This document shows, piece by piece, positions 6,990 to 13,065 of a DNA stretch of 14,565 nt. The stretch is taken from positions 9,067 to 23,631 of the forward strand of contig DCXE01000063.1 in assembly GCA_002328295.1 (NCBI GenBank), in the 5' to 3' direction. The DNA comes from Candidatus Peribacter sp. UBA2144 (lineage in GTDB: Bacteria > Patescibacteriota > Gracilibacteria > Peribacterales > Peribacteraceae). The position numbers and the translations under genes were made by a program. The notes under the pieces are model-generated. The model worked only from the letters and a program-made list of their open reading frames with translations. It made no database searches and was not told the DNA's origin. Position 1 is the first letter of the stretch; each line of letters starts with the position of its first letter.

Positions 6990-8684
6990 TTAATTCCATT
7001 TATAATCGTCAGAGCTCATCTTTCTTATGACACTGCTTATCTGATGATTAAGCTTTTTAACTACATATGCGTGTGTTCCAAAGCTTATGCCTTTGGGGAT
7101 AAGTGTAGTCCAATATCTAAATCTCCAACAATCCTCCTGTTTCATTCTGGAGATAATAGAATCATAACCGATTGGACTTGCGAAAAGAATCTGTGACTTA
7201 TTAATTCCCGTATGTGCATAACCTCGAATGGACGGATCCTGAAATTGATCAACATTGCACAAGGTATGATCACCCTGATCACCATGATCAATTCGGTTCT
7301 TTGTTACCTCAGATGCGCGCTCTTCCATTTCCGCTTCTCTGTTTTCATCCAAAACTCTTCCTTTTTCGTGGCACCAAACACGGTTATACATCAATGCTTT
7401 TAGGCAATCCCACTTGTCGGCTTTGATGGAATTTCTATAGAGAGCCTGCAGGCTGGTTGGAACCAGGCTTAACAGTCTATTCAATTCAAGCCCCGGATGC
7501 TCTATTTCATCATTTTTTTCCGATTTGATTCCCACTTCTTCGGTTCTATGTTCGCGCAAATACCACCTAAGCGACTTCAATTTATTTTGATCATCAGTAT
7601 TCAGATCCATACCTTCAGCTTTTTCTATTAAAACCTGCGCAGAATCCCAATCTTCCATATCCAGTTCTCTTCTGATGTCCAAAAAGATTGGTTTTTCTTT
7701 GGCGAAATCGGCAAATCTCTGATTAGCCTCATTCACATAGGCAAGGCGTTTGGTGTAATGCCACTCAAGGAACTTGTTTGTAGTCACAAAATGAAAAGCG
7801 CGAGGTGTTCCATTCTTATTCCTCTTGTTTTCTATATTGTCATACTTAGTTTTAACATCAGTCCATCTTCCTATCATTCCGCGCAATGATTTAGAGTCGC
7901 TTCCTTGTACAAATTTTCTAATATTCTCGTTTGAGGTACTGCTTTTGAAGATTCTATGCATCCAAGTACCAATTTTATTTTCGGAAAGAACATTCTGCGA
8001 TTTTGCAGCCCAATCCAATATGTTTTTAGCTTCTTTATAAAGTGCAGTATTACCTCTTTTGTGAGCTTCAAATGCTCCCAAAGCGAGATCAACTGCATTC
8101 CGCCATTCTTTATATCCCTTTAGGCCGTCACCGGTGAGTATCTTTTTAACTTCTGGTACTTGTTTAAGTGTTTCATCCTTTTTGGCCTCGTCTTTAATTT
8201 TCTTAATATCTTTGTTCATTTTTGCCCAGTTTTTTACCAGGCTAGGGAATTTACCATAAATAAATCTTTCCTTATCGGACCAGTGTATTTTGCTTGAGTA
8301 CATTTTCTTAAGCCAATAATTGGCGGTGGCTGGGGTTAAATATCCCTTTGATTGCGCTTCGGATACCTGGCGTCGGAAATCAAATTCAGCCCGCGAAAGC
8401 CTTTGTTCAATCCCGGGAAGTTTACTGATACTTTTTTCTAGTTCCTCCACTTTCCCCTCAGACTCAAACATACTAAGGCCTCGTTCTTCCAATTCGAAGT
8501 CCTTCTTTGTATACAGCGGGGATCCGGCCATCACGCTGGCAACATGATCCAGGCAATTCCTCTTTAGCTTTTCGCATTTTATGTCTTTCCCAAGTTCATC
8601 CTCGTCTATAACGTCTTCTTTCGTAGCATCGTCGCTAAACGAGCTATCGTAACGGCTACTATGAAGGGTGGTACTGGATGGCAT
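6990..8684 (-). CDS. Hypothetical protein, 564 residues, charged and helical
   Basis: I do not recognise this protein. It has no signal peptide and no membrane segment, so it is probably cytoplasmic. It is rich in Lys, Glu and Asp with predicted helices throughout. The N-terminus is acidic (DDATKEDVIDEDELGKD) and precedes a pair of cysteines, KCEKLKRNC, near 37-45. Aromatic-rich stretches such as ANYWLKKMYSSKIHW (about 120-135) and ILDIRREL-like helices lie in the middle. Near 435-480 come DKWDCLKALMYNRVWCHEKG and HGDQGDHTLC, a Cys/His/Asp cluster that could bind metal. The C-terminus ends SSDDYKWN. It is the largest gene in the window, divergent from dcd. The ATG at 8684 follows TAGAAT by 9 nt with no Shine-Dalgarno. 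Codon use and length support a real gene. Confidence 0.85.
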   Translation of the reverse strand: MPSSTTLHSSRYDSSFSDDATKEDVIDEDELGKDIKCEKLKRNCLDHVASVMAGSPLYTKKDFELEERGLSMFESEGKVEELEKSISKLPGIEQRLSRAEFDFRRQVSEAQSKGYLTPATANYWLKKMYSSKIHWSDKERFIYGKFPSLVKNWAKMNKDIKKIKDEAKKDETLKQVPEVKKILTGDGLKGYKEWRNAVDLALGAFEAHKRGNTALYKEAKNILDWAAKSQNVLSENKIGTWMHRIFKSSTSNENIRKFVQGSDSKSLRGMIGRWTDVKTKYDNIENKRNKNGTPRAFHFVTTNKFLEWHYTKRLAYVNEANQRFADFAKEKPIFLDIRRELDMEDWDSAQVLIEKAEGMDLNTDDQNKLKSLRWYLREHRTEEVGIKSEKNDEIEHPGLELNRLLSLVPTSLQALYRNSIKADKWDCLKALMYNRVWCHEKGRVLDENREAEMEERASEVTKNRIDHGDQGDHTLCNVDQFQDPSIRGYAHTGINKSQILFASPIGYDSIISRMKQEDCWRFRYWTTLIPKGISFGTHAYVVKKLNHQISSVIRKMSSDDYKWN

Positions 8685-8693
8685 TGTAGGGAT

Positions 8694-8721
8694 ATTCTAC
8701 TACTGAATCTGTAGTGTTCAA
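8694..8721 (-). promoter_or_regulatory. Promoter of the 564-residue gene
   Basis: TTGAAC (8716-8721) and TAGAAT (8694-8699) are separated by 16 nt. The -10 ends 9 nt before the ATG, predicting a leader of about 3 nt, the same geometry as dnaX. Confidence 0.5.
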
Positions 8722-8737
8722 TGGAGATACCTTAGAA

Positions 8738-8803
8738 AAAGAGATAAAAGGGTAAAAGGAGTAAAAAGAGTTAAAAGAATATCCTTTGTCTCCTTTATCT
8801 CTT
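8738..8803. repeat. 24-bp imperfect inverted repeat of purine-rich words
   Basis: 8738-8761 (words GAGATAAAAG, GGTAAAAGGAG) pairs with 8780-8803 (CTCCTTTATC, TCTTTTATCTC) with only a few mismatches, around an 18-nt loop. Arms are built of reiterated GAGATAAA/TAAAAG words. It lies between the divergent 564-residue gene and dcd promoters, so it is not placed as a terminator. Confidence 0.6.
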
Positions 8804-8821
8804 TTATCTCTTTCAACTCCT

Positions 8822-8830
8822 TGATATCCT
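8822..8830 (+). promoter_or_regulatory. Extended -10 (TGaTATCCT) of dcd
   Basis: TGA followed by TATCCT fits an extended -10. The hexamer ends 8 nt before the ATG at 8839, giving a predicted leader of about 2 nt. No -35 is evident, as expected for extended -10 promoters. Confidence 0.45.
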
Positions 8831-8838
8831 AAGTGTCC

Positions 8839-9423
8839 ATGATCTTATCAGACAAAGACATTCGTCAGGCAATCGACTCTGGTCGGGTTATTATTAATAG
8901 CCATCAGCCAGATTACGTTCCATATATACATGCCAGTTCAATGGATTTACACTTGGGTGAGACTTTCAAGCTTTATGAACACAGTAAGTTTCCACTTCTT
9001 GATCCAAAAGATCCAAAAACACTTTCCGGAAATGTTCGTACTCTTCAGATTAATGAAGGTGATTCGTTCATTGTTCAGCCGGGGGAATTTGTTTTGGGTG
9101 TTACTGAAGAGCAAATTACAGTGCCGGACGATTTAGTTGTAAGAGTGGAGGGGAGAAGTTCACTTGGTCGTCTTGGAATTATTGTTCACTCTACAGCAGG
9201 TTTTGTTGATCCGGGTTTTTCCGGCACTATCACTTTGGAAATCTCTAATCTTAATCGACTTCCTATTGCTTTGTACCCCGGAATGCGAGTTTGCCAGATT
9301 GCATTTGAGCAAATGACAAGTCCTGCCCAAACTCCGTATCATTCAAAACCACATAGCAAGTATCAGAATCAAGTTTTGCCGGAGGAAAGCAGGCTCAGTT
9401 CGGATCCTGAGTTTGTTAATTGA
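8839..9423 (+). CDS. dcd: dCTP deaminase
   Basis: Deaminates dCTP to dUTP (or to dUMP in bifunctional members), feeding thymidylate synthesis. 194 residues, normal length. MILSDKDIRQAI is the typical opening, which favours ATG at 8839 over GTG at 8833. Motifs in order: SSMDLHLG (33-40), QPGEFVLG (80-87), EGRSSLGRLG (104-113), HSTAGFVDPGFSG (117-129) and TLEISN (132-137) with the catalytic Glu134. The C-terminal KYQNQ (174-178) lies in the lid that closes on substrate. A 16-residue tail (VLPEESRLSSDPEFVN) follows. It is alone on its strand between two minus-strand blocks. Sequence alone does not decide between the mono- and bifunctional forms. Confidence 0.95.
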   Translation: MILSDKDIRQAIDSGRVIINSHQPDYVPYIHASSMDLHLGETFKLYEHSKFPLLDPKDPKTLSGNVRTLQINEGDSFIVQPGEFVLGVTEEQITVPDDLVVRVEGRSSLGRLGIIVHSTAGFVDPGFSGTITLEISNLNRLPIALYPGMRVCQIAFEQMTSPAQTPYHSKPHSKYQNQVLPEESRLSSDPEFVN

Positions 9424-9473
9424 GGATTGGTGGTGCTTGCTGGACGAAGTTATAACCTATTTTCGGGAAAACT

Positions 9474-9517
9474 GGCGTGGCAGCTGCTAAAACTTCTGGG
9501 CGCCCGGCTGCCACGCC
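9474..9517. repeat. GC-rich hairpin with perfect 11-bp stem in the dcd downstream spacer
   Basis: GGCGTGGCAGC (9474-9484) is the exact reverse complement of 9507-9517, around a 22-nt loop that itself contains the palindrome GGGCGCCC. The stem is followed by GCCGCCG and no T-run. It lies 50 bases after the dcd stop, in the 144-base spacer between convergent genes. It may end both transcripts, be a small structured RNA, or be a repeat element. The rest of the spacer shows nothing else. Confidence 0.6.
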
Positions 9518-9567
9518 GCCGCCGTTTCCGTGACGATTTGTAACTGATCTTTTGTCGCTCTTTCCAA

Positions 9568-11187
9568 TTACTTTCCTCGCAGTATCTGTAAGCGATCCTC
9601 AAGATGACGTCTCGTTAGACTAGGCCATCCAGCATGATCCCTTGCTTTCAAATCCTTGTTTGCATCTTCCTCTCCCTCTCCGTTTTGCAATGCAATCTGT
9701 CGTTTCCTTGCCTCCAATTGCCATAACTCAGAAACCTCGGGTAGTGTTTGCACAATAATCTTTTTCATATCTTCTGCGCTTTGCGAAGGTCTGATAGCTA
9801 TAGAAAAGGTTGTGAAGGATGCATTTCCTTGCCAAAACATGGATCTCACCAAACCAATAGGATAATGGTGCTCATCCCCATTATCTGGGGTTATCACTAT
9901 ACGTCCAAGCTTTAAAAGGGACTTTTGTTCGTCTGTGAGTTCATCAACAGCTTCCTGTATTGTTGGTATTGCATCTTTTATATCTGCGTACGCTTGGATT
10001 GTGACGTTCTCCTTGTTGTTGTACACAACGTCTTCCCAGATATGTATTTGTCGAACACCGATTTTTTGGGCAAGTTCAGGAGTTAGCGTTTCCTGTTCCA
10101 TAGATTCGTGAGTCCGAAGAATGTGAACTGCATTAGTTATCCTATGTTTCATTTTCTCGTGTGTGTGCTCTGTACATACAGTCACATCTCCTCGATTATT
10201 CCATCCGTCGCGTTGCATATGTAATCCATGATAATTCTCATTTCCACTAAAGTAGATAATTCTTCCTTCAATCATTTTTCGTATCTCCGGTGCTAGACTT
10301 GGGATTGCCTTTTCCAACTCGGAGAGCGCTACATTACATTCTGCAAAGCGCTCTGGAGTAATATTCCACGCAAATTTTGGAAGTTGAAAATCTATCCTCT
10401 CCAGATGCAGTTTTCTCGCCATGGCAGATGCTCTTTGTTCCAGCATCTTCTTCTTTGTATCTGGAGAGTTTTCTATTCCTTCGGCTATTTTCCTCTCCAA
10501 TTCTTTCGCTTGCTCTTGGGACGTTAACCATTTTTCACGGAATTCTCTCTTTGATCTTTCCAGATATTCGGCATCGCTTTCAATCTTTGGAATATCTTTA
10601 GTGGATACAGGAGTTGTTTCCTGTTTTATTCGAGCAGCTCCTAATAACGCAAAATCCTGCTCTGGTGTAATAAAACCTGCAGAGAGTGCCAATTGAGTAA
10701 GTTGTGAGAGATCTGCCTTATCTCGCAGCATTTCTCTTGTCCAATCCAACATCGCTCTCTCATTCCAGTCATGCTTTCCTTCTATTTGCTCTGCATCAAC
10801 GGATTTCATCTTTCGAAAATGTTCCATTGTGTACTCTCCTGATGCAGCAAACTCATCTGCGTTGCGTATAAGGTGTCCTAACGCATATGTCATGCGACTC
10901 AGATTGATTTTGAATTTATCCACTGATTTTCCGCCATTTTTTAACACGGCTTCTACGATCTCTTCCATGTTCATCGCCCCTGGTAGATATCTGCTTTCTA
11001 CATCTGTCCCACGTAATTTTTGCAAAAATTTCGCAAGTTCTTTACCGCCAGCATCCAATTGATTCTCGCCAGCATTTTCAGGAGAGCTGTTTTCTTTAGG
11101 TTGACCTCCTGTCGCTTTCCAGATGAGCCGATTTTCTCTTGAGAAGACAACTGTCACCCAATGAAATGTTTTTTGTAATGCGTTCAT
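9568..11187 (-). CDS. Hypothetical protein, 539 residues, partner of the upstream small gene
   Basis: Not recognised. No signal peptide or clear membrane segment; soluble and charged. The N-terminal 50 residues are followed by a low-complexity stretch rich in Asn, Glu and Gly (about 28-50). The middle is mostly long helices, for example ERSKREFREKWLTSQEQAKELERKIAEG broken by short turns. The second half is richer in beta and His: a GNENYHGLHM segment, then EHTHEKMKHRITNAVHILRT, and later NGDEHHYPIGLV. These histidines could bind metal, but no HExxH motif is present. The ATG overlaps the stop of the upstream 110-residue gene in an ATGA, so the two are almost certainly translated from one mRNA and may work together. 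Strong open frame, function unknown. Confidence 0.87.
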   Translation of the reverse strand: MNALQKTFHWVTVVFSRENRLIWKATGGQPKENSSPENAGENQLDAGGKELAKFLQKLRGTDVESRYLPGAMNMEEIVEAVLKNGGKSVDKFKINLSRMTYALGHLIRNADEFAASGEYTMEHFRKMKSVDAEQIEGKHDWNERAMLDWTREMLRDKADLSQLTQLALSAGFITPEQDFALLGAARIKQETTPVSTKDIPKIESDAEYLERSKREFREKWLTSQEQAKELERKIAEGIENSPDTKKKMLEQRASAMARKLHLERIDFQLPKFAWNITPERFAECNVALSELEKAIPSLAPEIRKMIEGRIIYFSGNENYHGLHMQRDGWNNRGDVTVCTEHTHEKMKHRITNAVHILRTHESMEQETLTPELAQKIGVRQIHIWEDVVYNNKENVTIQAYADIKDAIPTIQEAVDELTDEQKSLLKLGRIVITPDNGDEHHYPIGLVRSMFWQGNASFTTFSIAIRPSQSAEDMKKIIVQTLPEVSELWQLEARKRQIALQNGEGEEDANKDLKARDHAGWPSLTRRHLEDRLQILRGK

Positions 11188-11516
11188 GCTTTTTCAAAAA
11201 AATCATCAAGGGAAGAAAGGAAATTGTATTCTTTGTTATCAGAGTATTGTTCCAATTGTTTCCTAAGAATTCGATATTCCTCAGATATGTGATCTTTGAG
11301 CATATGCATGAGTACATCCAGTTGTGCCAGGAACAACTCGAAACAATCAGCATAATGCGAATACCGCTTTCTACGATCTTCTGGACTCTCGTTTTCATAG
11401 TTCTCTTCAAGAGTTGAGTAGTTTTCCGGGAGTAATTCAGGCTCTATGTTTTGCATCAGCAAACGATAGATGTCTTTGATATCCCACTTGAAATTGATGA
11501 GTTGGTTTTGATCCAT
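11184..11516 (-). CDS. Hypothetical small acidic helical protein, 110 residues
   Basis: Not recognised. It reads as a soluble, mainly helical protein with Asp, Glu and aromatic residues: KWDIKDIYRLLM, then YADCFELFLAQLDVLMHMLKDHISEEYRIL in two or three helices, ending FLSSLDDFFEKA. The pattern would suit a small helical bundle or partner protein. Its TGA stop shares bases with the ATG of the 539-residue gene, which supports translational coupling. The ATG at 11516 follows an extended -10 (TGCTATAAT) by 11 nt. No Shine-Dalgarno is visible. The pair is read away from the tRNA locus and may be a two-gene lineage-specific module. Confidence 0.82.
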   Translation of the reverse strand: MDQNQLINFKWDIKDIYRLLMQNIEPELLPENYSTLEENYENESPEDRRKRYSHYADCFELFLAQLDVLMHMLKDHISEEYRILRKQLEQYSDNKEYNFLSSLDDFFEKA

Positions 11517-11527
11517 AAAATCTACTC

Positions 11528-11536
11528 ATTATAGCA
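11528..11536 (-). promoter_or_regulatory. Extended -10 (TGcTATAAT) of the 110/539-residue operon
   Basis: TGC followed directly by a perfect TATAAT, ending 11 nt before the ATG at 11516, predicts a leader of about 4-5 nt. The -35 region (TGGCCA at 17 nt) is poor, which the TGn element could compensate. Confidence 0.55.
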
Positions 11537-11661
11537 AAAATCGCATATTTTGGCCAGATTCGAGAGGGTCAATGTTGGCTTCCTTGATTCTCACACGAGA
11601 GACAAAGTTTGCGGTTGGCGAATTGAAATAGGATGCGGTGCAGTGGGAAACCAAAATCGGG

Positions 11662-11680
11662 TGGCGCGTTTTGTGCGCCA
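11662..11680 (-). terminator. Possible hairpin downstream of the tRNA locus
   Basis: TGGCGC (11662-11667) pairs with GCGCCA (11675-11680) around a 7-nt loop, about 18 bases after the outer tRNA's CCA on the minus strand. Only a short TTTT follows at a distance. It could stop tRNA transcription, but the evidence is thin. The remaining bases 11537-11661 show no gene that I trust. Confidence 0.25.
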
Positions 11681-11720
11681 GCCTCGAAAGTCGTACTTGG
11701 TGGACGATACTGGAATCGAA

Positions 11721-11782
11721 CCCTTCGGCTCGTCGCTTCGCTTCTCGCTCACTTCGACTGCGCTCAGCACAGGCAGGGCAAG
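11721..11782. repeat. 62-bp GC-rich repeat element inserted in the T-arm of the outer tRNA
   Basis: The element separates the T-stem half ACTGG from TTCGATT. It contains words such as CTTCGACTGCGCTCAG and reiterated TCGCTTCGCTTCTCGCTC, unlike the surrounding DNA. From memory, similar CTTCGACT..CGCTCAG sequences are common dispersed repeats in environmental bacterial genomes; I cannot check that here. Confidence 0.5.
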
Positions 11783-11800
11783 CCAGTTGATGTAATTCTC

Positions 11801-11877
11801 TGGTGGGCAGCACGGGATTCGAACCTGTGACCTCTCGGATGTGAACCGAGTGCTCTAACCAACTGAGCTAGCTGCCC
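11801..11877 (-). tRNA. tRNA-Val (anticodon CAC)
   Basis: Complete 77-nt cloverleaf with encoded CCA. Acceptor GGGCAGC pairs 7/7 with GCTGCCC, D-stem GCTC/GAGC, anticodon stem CTCGG/CCGAG with loop TTCACAT giving anticodon CAC, variable loop AGGTC, T-loop TTCGAAT. Discriminator A73 with A35 and C36 fits valine identity and reads GUG. The T-stem ACAGG/CCCGT has one A-C mismatch at its central pair, unusual for a fully functional tRNA. It has no -10 of its own at a sensible distance, so it is likely transcribed from the promoter ahead of the enclosing outer tRNA. Confidence 0.95.
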
Positions 11878-11894
11878 ACAATAGTAACCAACTG

Positions 11895-11932
11895 CTTGTC
11901 CTCCGTAGTCCGCCTTGGCGGACGAAGGAGGA
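11895..11932. repeat. 38-bp palindromic repeat inserted in the D-arm of the outer tRNA
   Basis: GTCCGCC-TT-GGCGGAC (11908-11923) forms a perfect 7-bp stem, extended by TCCTCC/GGAGGA beyond a 3-nt internal mismatch. It separates TTAGCT from CAGTTGGTTA of the outer tRNA. It looks like a REP-type element; its copy number in the genome is not visible here. Confidence 0.65.
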
Positions 11933-11956
11933 AGCTAATCGTCCAAGGATAGTGGA

Positions 11957-11965
11957 AATATAGCA
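11957..11965 (-). promoter_or_regulatory. Extended -10 (TGcTATATT) ahead of the tRNA locus
   Basis: TGC followed by TATATT ends 12 nt before the first G of the outer tRNA, predicting a start near 11950 and a leader of about 6 nt. It is the only convincing promoter upstream of tRNA-Val. No good -35. Confidence 0.4.
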
Positions 11966-11997
11966 CTTATTAGCCAAAAGAACACATAATTAGACCA

Positions 11998-12030
11998 TTG
12001 ACAATTTAATATAATAAAGTAAAGTATATA
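11998..12030 (+). promoter_or_regulatory. Promoter region of the 263-residue gene
   Basis: TTGACA (11998-12003) is a perfect -35, but the best downstream -10 choices are ill spaced: AAGTAT at 18 nt or TATATA at 21 nt. A perfect TATAAT lies at 12010-12015, 19 nt before the ATG, and lacks a -35. Which is used cannot be decided from sequence. No Shine-Dalgarno precedes the ATG. Confidence 0.35.
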
Positions 12031-12034
12031 TATT

Positions 12035-12826
12035 ATGACTGATCAACAAGTAGGTGCCCTAGAGGCAGAAATCGCACCAGTACCAAAGTGGCTTAAGAAA
12101 AGTTACGTGAAAGCAAGAGTGACAGAGGTATTGCCGAATATAGTTAGTGACTGCACGAAAGGAAAACTTGCAGGAATTGTATGTGAGAAAATGGTGGATA
12201 GATGGAATTCTGGTGAAATAAACTCAGAAGATCAGTTGAGAGAAGCAATAGATGCAGAGCTTAGGAAGTATGTAAATAGGGTAGAGCCTTCGTCCAATAA
12301 TAAATTGAGCGTTGCCTCAATTGTGGCAACACTTAGAGCTTCTGGACAAGAAGTAGATCAAGCAATAGTAGATCAGGCTAACTTGAAATTGGCATTTGGA
12401 ACACAAGTTAGGCCGATCTTAATGGGGCATCCAGATTTTGCTTTGGAATCTATTATCCCAGTAGGTGTTGTTGGGGATAAAGCCGATGAAATTGCAGGTA
12501 TGGCTTCCGAGATACTTCTGATGAAAGATGGAGCTCCTAAGCAAAACCCAGATGATACATGGCGAGTAGCCAAATGGATTCCGGATGACCAAATTGAGCC
12601 TGTAATAGAACGAATTGTTGCAGATGAAGGATATGAAAAATCAATTACTTCCCCAAGTGTAAGATCGAGATTAACTGCCGAGAGAGCCAGAGATATCGGA
12701 GATGAATTAATTGAGGATACAGTAACTAGGCTTTTGGCTTATGCAAATGCAAGAAAAGATGATCATCAGCCTACTGGACGTACTTACAGAATGAGAGTTG
12801 GCCAAGGGAATACAGATGGTGGTTAA
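12035..12826 (+). CDS. Hypothetical protein, 263 residues
   Basis: Not recognised. Soluble and acidic overall, with no signal peptide or membrane segment. It starts MTDQQVGALEAEIAPVPKWL, followed by helices carrying two cysteines (VSDCTKGKLAGIVCEKM, about 38-54). A small hydrophobic patch IIPVGVVGDKADEIAGM lies near 140-157. The C-terminal half is helical and rich in Glu, Arg and Asp, ending in a Gly/Asn tail. Start by ATG at 12035, the first in frame after an AT-rich leader. It converges with the 68-residue gene and shares its stop codon bases. It stands alone, so the neighbours do not reveal its job. Confidence 0.85.
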   Translation: MTDQQVGALEAEIAPVPKWLKKSYVKARVTEVLPNIVSDCTKGKLAGIVCEKMVDRWNSGEINSEDQLREAIDAELRKYVNRVEPSSNNKLSVASIVATLRASGQEVDQAIVDQANLKLAFGTQVRPILMGHPDFALESIIPVGVVGDKADEIAGMASEILLMKDGAPKQNPDDTWRVAKWIPDDQIEPVIERIVADEGYEKSITSPSVRSRLTAERARDIGDELIEDTVTRLLAYANARKDDHQPTGRTYRMRVGQGNTDGG

Positions 12827-13029
12827 GCCAAGCCTTCATTCTTCATAAACGGTAACTTCGGCTTTTTTCCGGTTACCACCATTTTTGCTCCTAAATATCC
12901 TACATAAAGACCTCCAACAAGAATTGCTGCAGGGACAATTGCCGCACTCAAAGCGCCGAGACTTGCTTTTGTAGTCAAAGTAACTGATTCTTTTGTTGGC
13001 CCTAATACTGGTGTGTTTTCAATGCCCAC
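12823..13029 (-). CDS. Small single-pass membrane protein, 68 residues
   Basis: Not recognised. A short polar N-terminus (GIENTPVLGPTKESVTLTTK) precedes one long Ala/Gly/Val-rich membrane span (about 24-52, LSAAIVPAAILVGGLYVGYLG), then a basic tail KKPKLPF. The positive C-terminal tail suggests an outside N-terminus and cytoplasmic C-terminus. The start is GTG at 13029. It is supported by a strong promoter (TTAACA-17-TATAAT with TGG) whose predicted first base lies 1 nt before the GTG, so the mRNA would be essentially leaderless. It lies downstream of the ZIP gene on the same strand. Its stop TAA overlaps the stop of the convergent gene. Confidence 0.75.
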   Translation of the reverse strand: MGIENTPVLGPTKESVTLTTKASLGALSAAIVPAAILVGGLYVGYLGAKMVVTGKKPKLPFMKNEGLA

Positions 13030-13036
13030 GAAGTCT

Positions 13037-13065
13037 ATTATACCATAGAAAGCCTCTTATGTTAA
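13037..13065 (-). promoter_or_regulatory. Strong sigma70-type promoter of the 68-residue gene
   Basis: TTAACA (13060-13065), 17-nt spacer, TATAAT (13037-13042), with TGG directly before the -10. The -35 lies over the last codons of the ZIP gene. The -10 ends 7 nt before the GTG start. This is the best promoter in the window and anchors the leaderless reading of the others. Confidence 0.75.

Larger units (their letters stand above)
11698..11944 (-). pseudogene. Split second tRNA (GGACGAT acceptor) enclosing tRNA-Val and two repeats
   Basis: On the minus strand GGACGATTAGCT (11944-11933) is a tRNA 5' end and ATCGTCCACCA (11708-11698) is a tRNA 3' end; the 7-bp acceptor halves are perfectly complementary and CCA is encoded. 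CAGTTGGTTA (11894-11885) continues the D-arm after a 38-bp insert. The T-stem halves ACTGG (11787-11783) and CCAGT (11713-11709) also pair perfectly, with the T-loop TTCGATT after a 62-bp insert. A complete tRNA-Val lies where the anticodon arm should be. With inserts and tRNA-Val removed, only about 20 nt remain between D-loop and T-stem, the D-stem 3' half is missing and no clean anticodon arm forms. It is most simply a broken tRNA, perhaps once a Val type from its end sequences. A processed split tRNA cannot be excluded. Confidence 0.6.

Noticed and set aside
6973..6999. Earlier in-frame ATG for the DM13-like lipoprotein
   Set aside because: It would place nine residues ahead of a textbook lipoprotein signal peptide.
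9421..9567. Integron attC site
   Set aside because: The hairpin lacks the paired core sites ending in GTTRRRY and RYYYAAC.
10085..10200. Possible metalloprotease site in the 539-residue protein (HTHEKMKH, HILRTHE)
   Set aside because: The spacing is not HExxH and no third ligand pattern follows.
6990..11187. Possible shared domain between the 564- and 539-residue proteins (GYLTPATANYWL and GFITPEQDFALL)
   Set aside because: The likeness covers about a dozen residues and nothing extends it by eye.
11529..11813. 94-residue minus-strand open frame over the tRNA locus
   Set aside because: It covers the tRNA 3' end and repeat insert; composition is that of translated repeats and there is no start signal.
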